A stretch of DNA of 64,000 nucleotides from Erythrobacter sp. QSSC1-22B (GTDB taxonomy: Bacteria > Pseudomonadota > Alphaproteobacteria > Sphingomonadales > Sphingomonadaceae), in the NCBI RefSeq assembly GCF_001678665.1, contig NZ_LZRP01000003.1:304998-368997 (forward strand), read 5' to 3'. Each line of letters begins with the position of its first letter. Positions within the stretch are counted from its first letter, which is position 1. This document shows, in pieces, positions 45,784 through 54,942 of this stretch. The position numbers were made by a program, and so were the translations under genes. The notes beneath the pieces were generated by a model. That model had not been told where the DNA came from. It saw only the letters and a list, made by a program, of their open reading frames with translations, and ran no database searches.

Positions 45784-46689
45784 ATGGACCAGCAGATCGC
45801 ACCAGCCCCAAATGAGACCCAATGGATTTCAGCTAGACGGGCGGTAGACTACCTCTCCCAGTTTATCTCATTTGATGAGGCAGAAGAGGCCATACTGCAG
45901 GGTATAAGGACCGCAGCCCTCACTATAAAGGCCGACCTTTATGTACAGGAAGCTCATGTCGGGGCCACCCTAATCACGAGTGTTGATAATGCCGAGCCTT
46001 CGATGCTGAAGCGCCACATTATACCAGACATGTACATTCGAGAGCAATCATTTTGTAAAACACATGCTACTATGCTTCCAAGGGTATTAAAAAAGGACGA
46101 GTTTTTCTCCAAAATTGATGGATGGGAAATCGCAACCGAAGAAATCTCGTGGGACGAAGGGCGAATTTTGGCGTTGAGGCCCACGAAGATGAAACCTTAT
46201 GGTGAAGGCAGGCTGAAGATCTATAACAATAAAAAGCGCCCAACGGTTGAAGTCGCTTCGCATGCGCAATCAAGACGCTTCATAATTGGATTAGCACTTA
46301 GAAATACAGAAATTGCTCAAATACGATTAAACAATAATTGGAGTATAACGCCACTTCTCCAAATTCTTGATGGACCGGACCAAATGGCGGAATTAGGAAA
46401 AACGTCGACGCGGGGCCACGTTGCAGTTCCACGTCCCGGTACAAATCGCAGTTATCAAAGCGGCTCCGAGGCTACGGTTATGAGCGAGATACTTGCTGAT
46501 ATTGAGAATGGCGTATTTGTCCAAAAGCATGGGGAGCCGATTAGAACCTTAAAAAAGGCTGCCTTTGGAGAGATATTTGAAAACCTGCTTTCCGAAAGAG
46601 GGATCCCGGAATTATCTGAAAGTACGGTAAGGAGACGAGTAGATAGGGTTTTCGGCGAATACGATTCGTGGAAAAAACGGCAGCGCTAA
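45784..46689 (+). CDS. Hypothetical protein with low-GC signature
   Basis: 301 residues. Codon use and base composition are clearly less GC-rich than the core genome, suggesting recent acquisition from a different donor. The C-terminal part (E-S-T-V-R-R-R-V-D-R-V-F-G-E-Y) has helix-turn-helix flavour, but no named family is evident. ATG at 45784 has the upstream sequence GAAGAT with a weak GGGGAATT nearby. Confidence 0.6.
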   Translation: MDQQIAPAPNETQWISARRAVDYLSQFISFDEAEEAILQGIRTAALTIKADLYVQEAHVGATLITSVDNAEPSMLKRHIIPDMYIREQSFCKTHATMLPRVLKKDEFFSKIDGWEIATEEISWDEGRILALRPTKMKPYGEGRLKIYNNKKRPTVEVASHAQSRRFIIGLALRNTEIAQIRLNNNWSITPLLQILDGPDQMAELGKTSTRGHVAVPRPGTNRSYQSGSEATVMSEILADIENGVFVQKHGEPIRTLKKAAFGEIFENLLSERGIPELSESTVRRRVDRVFGEYDSWKKRQR

Positions 46690-46694
46690 TGACG

Positions 46695-46730
46695 TTTGAC
46701 CAGTCTTGACGTTTTTTGGCCAATCTTGAC
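46695..46730. repeat. Paired iteron-like repeats
   Basis: TTTGACCAGTCTTGAC (46695-46710) and TTTGGCCAATCTTGAC (46715-46730) differ at two positions and start exactly 20 bases apart, about two helical turns. They lie upstream of the AlpA-like gene and may be binding sites for its product or for the Rep-like protein. Confidence 0.55.
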
Positions 46731-46827
46731 CATATGACCCAAACTGAGCCGACAGACTGGATTCAATTCGGCAAAAGCCTCTCATCGCTTCGCAATCACG
46801 CCAGCGGTTAATTGAAGAGGTACAACA

Positions 46828-47004
46828 ATGAACCAGCATATTTTGTCCATCACGGACACCCGGGCATACCTGGGTGGGCTCGGCAAAACTCGCGTTTATG
46901 AGTTGATCAAGGAGCGCCGTCTGACGAAGGTCGTAGTTGGGCGTCGCACTTTCGTGACCAGGGCCAGCGTGAAGAAGCTCATTCGCGAGGGCACGACCCC
47001 GTAA
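46828..47004 (+). CDS. AlpA/excisionase-like helix-turn-helix protein
   Basis: 58 residues from an ATG at 46828. The pattern L-S-I-T-D-T-R-A-Y-L-G, then K-T-R-V-Y-E-L-I-K-E-R-R-L and V-V-V-G-R-R-T-F-V-T-R-A-S-V is the compact MerR-like helix-turn-helix of AlpA/Xis regulators that direct integrase toward excision. Weak upstream site GAAGAGG. It stands upstream of the Rep-like gene and in the neighbourhood of the integrase. Confidence 0.75.
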   Translation: MNQHILSITDTRAYLGGLGKTRVYELIKERRLTKVVVGRRTFVTRASVKKLIREGTTP

Positions 47005-47054
47005 GAAACGGGCGATTCAAAAGCTAAATACCGAGTGATGCTTCGGACTCACTC

Positions 47055-47068
47055 GTAGTGTTCACTAC
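47055..47068. repeat. Inverted repeat near Rep-like gene
   Basis: GTAGTG-TT-CACTAC forms a 6-bp hairpin about 110 bases before the Rep-like start and is followed by about 45 bases of C/A-rich, G-poor sequence. The layout could represent a nick-site hairpin for a rolling-circle initiator, which is speculative. Confidence 0.35.
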
Positions 47069-47175
47069 ACCAACCACAACCAACCCATAACCCACCAACA
47101 AGCCACCAATCAGCCTCCTTATGGGGCCGATGAAGGTCGCCTGCTGTCTGGGAAAGACAAAAGGAAAATTCAATT

Positions 47176-48252
47176 ATGAAAAAGTCGCCTGAATCCAAGC
47201 GTATCGGGAAAACCAATTCCACGAAAAAGCCCAAGGCCAAGGTCAATCCAGGAAAGCAGAACCTGGCCTTGCGCTTTCCCGATGGGGAGCCGCCTGATCC
47301 GGGTTCCCTCTGGGATTGCGAAACCGTCGAAGCTCCCCGCATCTGGCTGGAACGGGGATACCAGCGGTTCAACTACAAAGAGTTGAAGGGGATCGAACGG
47401 CGGACTCTGCCTGATGATACCCGGGGCAAGGTCGATAAGCTTCTTTTCGATCCTAGCGCGACGTCAGCCCTCATGATGGCCAACACGGATTTGATGCTGA
47501 TGGCCTTCGATCTTCTCGCTGATTATTTTCAAGCTATGGCGATTGCCGATCCTGAGATGAAATTCGCTCTTGTCACCATCATCGATGGCGAAGATGGCAC
47601 TTCTCTGGATCGTCCAACGATCAAGCTTGGGACCTCACAATCCAAAGCCGGAAAAACGCTTAAGTCCCTGGCACCGGAAGGGGGGTATTTTGCTGTTACG
47701 GAATCTTCTTTCTTCAACAGCAAGCGGCACGAAACTGGCGGGCGGTTTGTTCAGCCCCACACTCATGCCGTACTCTTCACCCGTGATGTTTCGAAGTTTG
47801 CCAAGGTGACCGCAAAGCATACCCTCCGGTACTCTTCCAACATAACGGATGCAGAGCCCATCGTCATCAAGCCTGTTGCGTCGAATCCGGCTAATCTGGC
47901 GCGGATGGCGGCCTATGTGTTGAAGGCGCCGTATAAGGCCTGCAACTGGTGTCCGCCAAAAGACGGCAAGAAGGGCTTTATGAACCACAGCGAAAAGGGT
48001 GATCGGAACATCCGCTACTTCCGGATGGCACTGCTCCGCATGATGCTCACGTTCGAAGATTGCACCTTCGCATCGGGCAAAGGGCGCGAGATCCGTACCA
48101 CCTTGATCAAGGCGCTGCGGACGTTGGCCAGCACCAATGTGATTTGCAACGGGCGGGCTCTTCACCCTGATGCGATTCCGACATTCGTGACCGAGATTTC
48201 TAAGCAGCTCGGGAAGGATCGCTGGGCATTGCCGGTGATCGAACGGACATAA
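47176..48252 (+). CDS. Rep-like protein with HUH-type motifs
   Basis: 358 residues. Three blocks in the right order suggest a rolling-circle replication initiator: F-A-L-V-T-I-I (130-136, motif I), Q-P-H-T-H-A-V-L-F (193-201, metal-binding H195/H197) and A-A-Y-V-L-K-A-P-Y-K (245-254, catalytic Tyr247). The HUH pair has threonine between histidines rather than a hydrophobic residue, so the assignment is tentative. The N-terminus is lysine-rich. ATG at 47176. Confidence 0.58.
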   Translation: MKKSPESKRIGKTNSTKKPKAKVNPGKQNLALRFPDGEPPDPGSLWDCETVEAPRIWLERGYQRFNYKELKGIERRTLPDDTRGKVDKLLFDPSATSALMMANTDLMLMAFDLLADYFQAMAIADPEMKFALVTIIDGEDGTSLDRPTIKLGTSQSKAGKTLKSLAPEGGYFAVTESSFFNSKRHETGGRFVQPHTHAVLFTRDVSKFAKVTAKHTLRYSSNITDAEPIVIKPVASNPANLARMAAYVLKAPYKACNWCPPKDGKKGFMNHSEKGDRNIRYFRMALLRMMLTFEDCTFASGKGREIRTTLIKALRTLASTNVICNGRALHPDAIPTFVTEISKQLGKDRWALPVIERT

Positions 48253-48256
48253 TAAG

Positions 48257-48283
48257 ATGGGGCGGGTAATTTACCCGCCCCAT
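48257..48283. terminator. Bidirectional terminator between rep-like and int
   Basis: 13-bp perfect stem ATGGGGCGGGTAA / TTACCCGCCCCAT with a single-base loop, followed by TTTAAT on the plus strand. It separates the convergent Rep-like and integrase genes. Confidence 0.85.
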
Positions 48284-48284
48284 T

Positions 48285-49472
48285 TTAATCAGGCAGGCCA
48301 CCCGAACAATACGCCGACCACGCTGCCATGAGATCCCGCCGCTTTTCAAGGGCCCGCCCACGACGGTAGGCCCTTTCCGTCGCCGATCCGATGGTATGAG
48401 CCAACGCCAACTCGACCTCTTCACGGGCGAACTGAGTCGTCTCGCCAGCCCAGTCTCGGAAGGTCGATCTGAATCCATGCACGGTGATGTCAGGTTGTCC
48501 CATCCGCTTCAGCAATTGCGCCAACGCCATGTCTGACAGATGACCGCCACGAGGCGCTGGGAAGACAATATCGGTCGGTCGGTCATCGGGACCCGCTACG
48601 GCCATCAGAACGGCCGCTGCTGGCCCGCTCAGGGGCACTTGGTGAGCTTCACCAGCCTTCATGCGGCTACCGGGCACAGTCCAGATCTTCGCTTCCAGAT
48701 CGACTTCCGACCACGTCATGCCGCGGGCCTCGCCGGACCGTGCAGTGGTCAGGATCGTGAATTCAAGGGCCCGAGCAGATAGTGCGGGTCGCGTTCGCAG
48801 CTCGGCCATGAACGCGGCAATCTCGACGAACGGCAGAGCGGCGTGATGTTTGACCTCGGCTTTGCTCCGAGCCGGTAACAACAGATACAGATGACCACGG
48901 CCACGGGCCGGGTTCTCACCGGTCCTGAGGCCCTTGGCCTTGGCCGCATCCAAAACACGTTCGATCCGACCTCGCACCCGAGATGCCGTTTCTGGCTTTG
49001 TCAGCCAGATCGGCTGCAGGGCGGCCAGCACATGCTCCGTGTCGACGTCGGTGACGGGCAGATCGAACAGCGTGACGGCATAGGTTTCGAGCGTGTTGCG
49101 CCATTGCTGGCGATGCTTCGGGTTTCGGAAGCCATCCTCGATGTCATCGATAAACTGCATCGCAAATTTACCGAAGGTGATCACCGGTTGCGCTTGCTGA
49201 GCCGCTTCATCTCGCACGGCGCGTGGATCAATGCCCTGCAGGGTCATAGCGCGAAACGTCGAAGCTTTCTCACGCGCCTGAGCGAGTGACACATCGAAAA
49301 CCGAACCCAGGCCAAGCTCGATCCGCTTGCCATTCAGTCTGCCAATATAGAACCAAGACCGCCCAGATGATCGCACACGCAGATAGAGACCGGCCCCGTC
49401 GGAATAAATTCCGGGTCGGGAAAGGCTCGCAACCTGTTTCACATTGAGTTTGCTTCGCGCGCGCGTGGCCAT
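48285..49472 (-). CDS. int: P4-type tyrosine integrase
   Basis: Site-specific recombinase of 395 residues. The N-terminal DUF4102-type domain opens with L-S-R-P-G-I-Y-S-D-G-A-G-L-Y-L-R-V. Catalytic residues are Arg245 (T-T-A-R-S-G-E), His332 and Arg335 (V-H-G-F-R), His359 (L-A-H-T-I) and nucleophile Tyr369 (R-A-Y-R-R). The gene is 193 bases from a tRNA-Ser-derived 20-mer, as expected beside an attachment site. It probably integrated the accessory island. Confidence 0.95.
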   Translation of the reverse strand: MATRARSKLNVKQVASLSRPGIYSDGAGLYLRVRSSGRSWFYIGRLNGKRIELGLGSVFDVSLAQAREKASTFRAMTLQGIDPRAVRDEAAQQAQPVITFGKFAMQFIDDIEDGFRNPKHRQQWRNTLETYAVTLFDLPVTDVDTEHVLAALQPIWLTKPETASRVRGRIERVLDAAKAKGLRTGENPARGRGHLYLLLPARSKAEVKHHAALPFVEIAAFMAELRTRPALSARALEFTILTTARSGEARGMTWSEVDLEAKIWTVPGSRMKAGEAHQVPLSGPAAAVLMAVAGPDDRPTDIVFPAPRGGHLSDMALAQLLKRMGQPDITVHGFRSTFRDWAGETTQFAREEVELALAHTIGSATERAYRRGRALEKRRDLMAAWSAYCSGGLPD

Positions 49473-49911
49473 GTTGGCGACGAGCTTAGCTGACCAATAT
49501 ACCTGCGCAAGCCATAAGTTTAGCCATAAACTTGGCAGCGGTCTGCCGCGAACTTTCCCGAACTAAGCCGAACGTGGCAAACCTATCGAGCGGCAAAGCC
49601 TCGTTATTTTTCAGTGGTTTAATCTGTTCGTGGTGGTTCGCGATCGTCCGCTGAAAAACAGCGTCTGGCGGAGACGGAGGGATTCACAATAAGGTGGTAT
49701 ATATCTGATTCCTAACTTTATATGAGCCTCCCCTATCGGTATATACCCCCATTCATACCCCAACTTTTTTGTCGGCAGATGTCAGCTTCGCGCCCCAAAC
49801 ATTGCCTTTCCCTGTGCCTCGCCTTGATCCCAAAAGCAGTCGATCTTTTAAGAGTGGTTATGCAGAAGCAGCGGCCATTGTGCGAAGGGCTTTCCCGCCG
49901 AGAGCCACTGA
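49473..49911. other. Region between integrase and SQ operon
   Basis: About 440 bases with the integrase promoter, the tRNA-Ser-like core at 49666-49685, and an AT-rich stretch near 49690-49770. A plus-strand frame at 49722-49922 gives a short peptide without ribosome-binding site and is not called. Confidence 0.45.
49666..49685 (-). repeat. tRNA-Ser 3'-end copy, candidate attachment site
   Basis: On the minus strand this reads GAATCCCTCC-G-TCTCCGCCA, matching the end of tRNA-Ser(CGA) at 19 of 20 positions in opposite orientation. No upstream tRNA body exists here, so it is a tRNA fragment. Its position 193 bases upstream of the integrase supports an att site. Confidence 0.7.
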
Positions 49912-51003
49912 TTAAAGCGTGAGCGGGCCGTGCTGGATATGCGGCAGCACATGGCGCGCGAACAAATCTGCTTCCTGCATATGCGGATAACCTGACAGAA
50001 TGAACGCCTCGATCCCTTCGTCCTGGTAGGCGGACAGCTTGGCCCGCACCTGATCGGGAGTGCCGACGATCGCCGCCCCGCAGCCTGATCGCGCACGGCC
50101 GATGCCCGTCCACAGGTTTTCTTCGACGAACCCGTCACCATCAGCCGCACTACGCAACTCCTGCTGGCGCTGAACACCGTAGTTCTTGGCATCCAGTGAC
50201 TTTTCGCGGATCGCGCGACCGGCCTCGACATCCAGTTTTGACAGCAGCCGGTCGGCATAGGCGCGAGCCTCATCCTCGGTTTCACGAACGATCACGTGGG
50301 CGCGGTAACCGAATTTGAGCTTGCGCCCGAACCGATCAGCCCGCGACCGCATATCAGCAATATTCTCGCGCACCTTGTCCATGGTGTCGGGCCACATCAA
50401 GTAGACATCGCAGGCTTCGGCAGCGCACTCGCGAGCCTCGTGGGACAGCCCACCGAAATAGAACGGCGGGCACTTGCCAGACAGCGTGGTGATGCGCGCC
50501 GGATCAAGTTCAAGTTTGTAGAACTCGCCTTGAAAGTCGAGATGCTCGCCATTTAGGAGTGTGCGCACGATTTTCATGATCTCGGTCCCGCGAGCATAGC
50601 GCGGGCCACTAGCGATGCTCTCGCCCGGCATGTCAGAGGAAATGATGTTGACGTTGAGCCGCCCCCCAGTGCCCGCAGCATTGGGGCCAAGGATGCGGTC
50701 GAGCGTGGCGATGCGGCGCGCCAATTGCGGCGGCCAATCTTCGCCCATGCGGGTTGCCCAAAGCAGCTTGATACGCTGCACCTGCGTAGCAACCGCTGCC
50801 GCGAACACTGTCGTATCGAGACCTAACTGGTAGCCCGACGGCAGCAGGATATTGTCGAACCCGCCCTGTTCGGCGCGCAGCACAATGTTGCGGCAATGCT
50901 CCCAGCTAGATTGGAGATACTTGTCAGGAACACCGAGAAATTCGTAGTCATCGTCGCACAGCGCCGAAAACCATGCGATTTCGCATTGTCGTGTGTCAGT
51001 CAT
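49912..51003 (-). CDS. smoC: SQ monooxygenase-like LLM flavoprotein (SmoC type)
   Basis: FMNH2-dependent monooxygenase of the SsuD-like LLM family, 363 residues. By the sulfo-SMO pathway it would cleave the C-S bond of sulfoquinovose to give 6-oxoglucose and sulfite. Visible marks include I-A-W-F-S-A-L-C near the start, a flavin-binding barrel, G-R-L-N-V-N-I-I-S-S-D and R-A-R-S-G-C-G-A-A-I-V-G. Its start overlaps the stop of the reductase gene (TGATG). The specific SQ assignment depends on the neighbouring sulfoquinovosidase; alkanesulfonate use is the alternative. Confidence 0.82.
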   Translation of the reverse strand: MTDTRQCEIAWFSALCDDDYEFLGVPDKYLQSSWEHCRNIVLRAEQGGFDNILLPSGYQLGLDTTVFAAAVATQVQRIKLLWATRMGEDWPPQLARRIATLDRILGPNAAGTGGRLNVNIISSDMPGESIASGPRYARGTEIMKIVRTLLNGEHLDFQGEFYKLELDPARITTLSGKCPPFYFGGLSHEARECAAEACDVYLMWPDTMDKVRENIADMRSRADRFGRKLKFGYRAHVIVRETEDEARAYADRLLSKLDVEAGRAIREKSLDAKNYGVQRQQELRSAADGDGFVEENLWTGIGRARSGCGAAIVGTPDQVRAKLSAYQDEGIEAFILSGYPHMQEADLFARHVLPHIQHGPLTL

Positions 51004-51917
51004 CAAGGAAGCCTCTCTCCACGTGCGGCAACCAACACCGCGTACCAATCCTGTCGCGTCCAGCGTACCGCAAGCGCCTGCGCGCCCTGGGCAATACGCT
51101 CGGGATTCTGCGAGCCGATGATCGGGATGATCCCGGCGGGATGTGCCATTAGCCAACTGTAGGCCGCTACCGTGCGCGAGACGCTCTGCGCGTTCGCCAC
51201 TGCGTCAAGCGCTCCTGCCACCGCCTTATCGCGCGCGCTTTCAGGTGCAGCCAGCCGGCCGCCGCCGAGTGGTGACCACGCCATTGGGGTAAGGCCCAGC
51301 ATCATTGCTTGCTCGAGCTCACCATTTTCAAAACAAGTAATCCGGAGCGGGCTGATCTCAGGCTGAGTCGAAACCAGCTTGTGGCCGAGAAAATGGTTGA
51401 GCGCTGCGGTTTGCTGGGTGGTGAAGTTTGACACACCCAATGTGCGCACCTTGCCCGAAGCAACCGCATCATCAAGCGCGCGGGCGACTTCCTGGGGGTG
51501 GATTAAAATATCGGGTCGGTGAATCTGCCACAGGTCAACGCTGTCGACCTTTAATCGGGTCAGCGAAGCGTCGATCGCCTTGCGCAGATAAATCGCGCTC
51601 TGATCATAGGGTAGCGGCGGTATAATGCCGCCCTTGGTCGAGAGCACCATGCGGCTCCGCAGGCCCGGCTCTGCCGCCAATACATCACCAAGTAGCGCCT
51701 CCGCATCTCCGAATCCGCCCTCGCCATCGAAACCATAGATATCAGCGGTGTCAAGAAACGTGATCCCGGCATCCAGCGCTGCGTGCACCAGCTGCGCCGC
51801 GTCTGCCGCGGTGCGGCCATTCTCGGCAAAACGCCACATGCCCCAGGCGATGGACGAAACGACAATGCCGCTCGTACCCAGGCTGCGCGTCGCGGGCGGT
51901 GGGGGCAATTCACTCAT
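51003..51917 (-). CDS. smoB: Aldo/keto reductase, probable 6-oxoglucose reductase
   Basis: NAD(P)H-dependent aldo/keto reductase of 304 residues. The catalytic tetrad is complete: Asp56, Tyr61, Lys95 and His133. The C-terminal I-G-S-Q-N-P-E-R-I cofactor block is present. In the sulfo-SMO pathway SmoB reduces 6-oxoglucose, the product of SQ desulfonation, to glucose. Position between the LacI regulator and the monooxygenase with overlapping stop/start codons supports this role; activity is inferred. Confidence 0.82.
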   Translation of the reverse strand: MSELPPPPATRSLGTSGIVVSSIAWGMWRFAENGRTAADAAQLVHAALDAGITFLDTADIYGFDGEGGFGDAEALLGDVLAAEPGLRSRMVLSTKGGIIPPLPYDQSAIYLRKAIDASLTRLKVDSVDLWQIHRPDILIHPQEVARALDDAVASGKVRTLGVSNFTTQQTAALNHFLGHKLVSTQPEISPLRITCFENGELEQAMMLGLTPMAWSPLGGGRLAAPESARDKAVAGALDAVANAQSVSRTVAAYSWLMAHPAGIIPIIGSQNPERIAQGAQALAVRWTRQDWYAVLVAARGERLP

Positions 51918-52927
51918 CAGAAATTCCTCTGCGGCGGAGCAACAGAGGCGCGCTCCACAAGTTCATGGGCCAGACGGCGGTGGGTGATATCTCCGCCGGC
52001 GATAAGGATGCGGGCGGCAGTGCGGGCGAGATCGGCCATCGGCTGGCGGATGGTGGTGAGCGGCGGCCAGACCGTGCGCGCAAGCGTGGTATCATCGAAC
52101 CCAGCAACCGAAAGTTCGATCGGGACAGCTATACCGCGGTCATGTGCGACTGCCAGGACGCCTGCTGCCATATCATCGTTTGAGGCAAAAATTGCCGTAG
52201 GGCGCTCTGACAAATCGAGTAATACGCGCGCGCCCTGCACCCCAGAATCGAAGTCGAACTCGCCCTCGGTCACCAGTTGCGGTTCAAATGGAATGCCCAC
52301 CCGATCAAGGGCGCGGCGGTAGCCGAAAAGACGGTCATCCGAAGCCATGTGATTGGCGTGGCCCCGTATAAATCCAATGCGACGGTGCCCGGCATTTATC
52401 AGGTGGGTAGTCATGTCATCGCCAGCCTGCGCGTCATCCATGAACACAGAACTGGTCAACGCATGGTTGGTCCCAGGCGAAATGCGCACAAACGGCACAT
52501 CCATCGTCTCGAGCGCACGCAGCACCGGATCACAATCGGTCACCGGGGAAGATAGGATGATTCCATCCACATGGGTTTCGCTCACTAACCCGCGCACTTG
52601 ATCGCCGACGCGCGGATCGGCCACATCGACTGGTTGGGCCAGCAGGCGAATGCCGCTTTCGTTGCAGACCTCCCAGCAGCCTTTCTGAATTTGGAACATG
52701 TAATAGGGGCTGTGATTGTCATAGATCAGCGCCACCTGATTAGACTTAGCACCCGACAGGATGCGTGCCGCCACGCTAGGGCGATAGTCGAGTTCGGCCA
52801 TCGCCCGCTCGACCTTCTCACGCAAGGCGACGCTGACATAAGGATGGTCATTTAGAACCCGGCTGACGCTTTTGACTGCTACCCCGGCGCGCGCGGCGAC
52901 ATCGCGGATATTGGCCCGGTCGCTCAT
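51917..52927 (-). CDS. LacI-family transcriptional regulator
   Basis: 336 residues. The N-terminal helix-turn-helix (N-I-R-D-V-A-A-R-A-G-V-A-V-K-S-V-S-R-V-L-N) is followed by a periplasmic-binding-protein-like sugar-sensing domain (C-terminal half with F-A-S-N-D-D-M-A-A-G). It lies inside the SQ operon, overlapping both neighbours by four bases or less. The likely ligand is SQ or a glycoside. Binding sites should lie in the 54943-55092 divergent region. Confidence 0.93.
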   Translation of the reverse strand: MSDRANIRDVAARAGVAVKSVSRVLNDHPYVSVALREKVERAMAELDYRPSVAARILSGAKSNQVALIYDNHSPYYMFQIQKGCWEVCNESGIRLLAQPVDVADPRVGDQVRGLVSETHVDGIILSSPVTDCDPVLRALETMDVPFVRISPGTNHALTSSVFMDDAQAGDDMTTHLINAGHRRIGFIRGHANHMASDDRLFGYRRALDRVGIPFEPQLVTEGEFDFDSGVQGARVLLDLSERPTAIFASNDDMAAGVLAVAHDRGIAVPIELSVAGFDDTTLARTVWPPLTTIRQPMADLARTAARILIAGGDITHRRLAHELVERASVAPPQRNF

Positions 52928-54942
52928 GCGGATAACGCTCCTGCTTCGGCCAGCCCTGCAAACAGGCCGGCAAAAGCGCTATCCGGGCGGAAAAATACTG
53001 GTGGTTGACCCAGTCTTGCGGCCACCTCGTGCCAGCCTGGCCCGAACGCTGCGCCTGTCCACACATGCTGCCATACCTGCGCAGCTTCGCCCGGAAGGTA
53101 AACTCTTCTGCTCACCGCTCCGGCTTCGATAACCGGGGCCACCATTAGATCGGCACCATACAGAAACTGATTCTGGATAGTGAAGGTCTCCCGATCCTGC
53201 GGATAGTGCAGAAACAGCGCGCGCTGGGCGGGCAGGCCGCTCGCTTGCGCTTCTACCACCAAATGCGCCAGGTAGGGCGCAAGGGCGGCGTGCGTGCGAC
53301 TCCAGCGAACAAAACCAGCGAGCTGTTGAGGCGTGCTATCGATCTGGATGTTGTCGTCAGGCCGATTGCCTTCGTGCGTGCGCATCACCGGGCTAAATGC
53401 ACCCAGTTCATACCAGCGCAGCATCAGTTCGGTGGTGCGGGTATTGCCGAAAAGGCTGGTATAGCCGCCAACATCCGAATGGCTAAAAGCATTGCCGACA
53501 AGGCCCGATGACAGCGCGGCGGTAATCACAGTGCCAATGCCATCGTGTCGGCTGAAATCGACCGATTGGTCACCGGCCCACAGCAGGGGGCAATGCGTCT
53601 GCACTCCGGTGTGCCCGGCGCGCATGAACCACAACACATCACCTGTCCGCCCGCGCGATTCGACGGCGCGTGTATTTACCTCGGCCCAGCGTACCGGCCA
53701 GCGATTATGTTCCTGCATCGGGTCGCCGGCGTACAGACGCAAATCAACCGGCAGGTACTCGCCGAAATCGGCCATCCAGCCATCCAGCCCGAAATCGAGC
53801 ATCCGGCGCCCGATCACCTCTTCGGCGAACCATTCAGCAGCGATGGGATTTGTGAAATCGACAACGCCCGCATCGAACTCCCCGAAATCCACCAGATAAG
53901 GCGCGTCGCTGTCCAACCGACGCGCGAAAAAGCCCTGCGCCGCAGCCTCTGTATATAACGGGCCATCGGCTGCGAGGTAGGGGTTCACATAACCGAGGAA
54001 GCGGATACCGCGCGCTTTCAAAGCCGCGATACGTTGCGGCAGACCGGGATAACGCTCGGGATTCCACTGCCAATCCCAGAACAATCGACGCCCGAAGCTG
54101 GTCTGGCGAATGCCGACCCAATCCTCGCACCACAAACCCGATACCTCTGCACCTGCATCGAGCAAGCGCTCGAGCCGGTCAAAGCTGCGGGTCCCGTCCT
54201 TGAGGCCAACCACCGCCCCGCCCAGCGCCCATGCGGGCAGCGGATGGCGCGCACCGAACCGCGCGCCCAATTGGCGAGTCAGTTCGGCAGGCGCCCCGGC
54301 GTACAAATCAATAACCACTTCGCCTGACCAAACATGCACCCGCAGCCGCCCCGGCTGGGTTGCATCCAGCTCACAATATTCGGCATTGGTGAGGGACAGG
54401 GCCCATCCTGCCGAGCAAAGGACACTCGGTTCAGGATAATTGGTAGTCCAGTAATCGCCTCCGCCAAAGGAGCCATCGGCGCTCGCCTCATCAGTCAGCG
54501 AGGTACCCGGTTCGCGCCCGACGCCCGGCTCGCTAGTCCAAATGGGAAATTTGCGGCCATTCAGCGCCAGATAACTCATTTGCTCTCCGCCGCCCCAGAG
54601 CACATCATCCACGCCGATCTGGAAATCCAGCGTCATGCGATTTTGCGGAGTCAGGGCCTTAAGGCTGAGCCGCCCGGTATTCGGCGAAACGTGCAAAGCC
54701 ATCCTCGCTGCGCCGTCGGTGCTGGCAAGCTCAACCTGCTCGTCATCAAGCACTTTGCACTTGGTGAGCGAAGACGCGCCCAGCGGCGCATCTTCCAAGC
54801 GGAAATTTCCGCGTATCATCGTGATCTTGGGATCCCCGAACCCGAGCATAATGGCAGGCGCGGCTGATCGGTGACGGAGGATACTCATCCCGCCCAACAG
54901 CAGAATAAAGCCGTCTTCATTTGCAGCCAACTGCAACGCCAA
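52924..54942 (-). CDS. smoI: GH31 sulfoquinovosidase, KERWY type (SmoI/YihQ-like)
   Basis: Retaining alpha-glycosidase releasing SQ from sulfoquinovosyl glycerol or SQDG-derived glycosides. From a TTG at 54942 after AGGGGAG it has 672 residues. Nucleophile Asp392 is in G-W-M-A-D-F-G-E-Y-L-P and acid/base Asp458 in W-A-G-D-Q-S-V-D-F. The sulfonate-recognition residues Lys248, Glu273, Arg286, Trp289 and Tyr494 match the K-E-R-W-Y signature reported for the Agrobacterium enzyme rather than the Q-Q-R-W-Y of E. coli YihQ. An ATG at 54888 would cut into the conserved N-terminus. First gene of the operon; no signal peptide, so cytoplasmic. Confidence 0.92.
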   Translation of the reverse strand: MALQLAANEDGFILLLGGMSILRHRSAAPAIMLGFGDPKITMIRGNFRLEDAPLGASSLTKCKVLDDEQVELASTDGAARMALHVSPNTGRLSLKALTPQNRMTLDFQIGVDDVLWGGGEQMSYLALNGRKFPIWTSEPGVGREPGTSLTDEASADGSFGGGDYWTTNYPEPSVLCSAGWALSLTNAEYCELDATQPGRLRVHVWSGEVVIDLYAGAPAELTRQLGARFGARHPLPAWALGGAVVGLKDGTRSFDRLERLLDAGAEVSGLWCEDWVGIRQTSFGRRLFWDWQWNPERYPGLPQRIAALKARGIRFLGYVNPYLAADGPLYTEAAAQGFFARRLDSDAPYLVDFGEFDAGVVDFTNPIAAEWFAEEVIGRRMLDFGLDGWMADFGEYLPVDLRLYAGDPMQEHNRWPVRWAEVNTRAVESRGRTGDVLWFMRAGHTGVQTHCPLLWAGDQSVDFSRHDGIGTVITAALSSGLVGNAFSHSDVGGYTSLFGNTRTTELMLRWYELGAFSPVMRTHEGNRPDDNIQIDSTPQQLAGFVRWSRTHAALAPYLAHLVVEAQASGLPAQRALFLHYPQDRETFTIQNQFLYGADLMVAPVIEAGAVSRRVYLPGEAAQVWQHVWTGAAFGPGWHEVAARLGQPPVFFRPDSAFAGLFAGLAEAGALSA

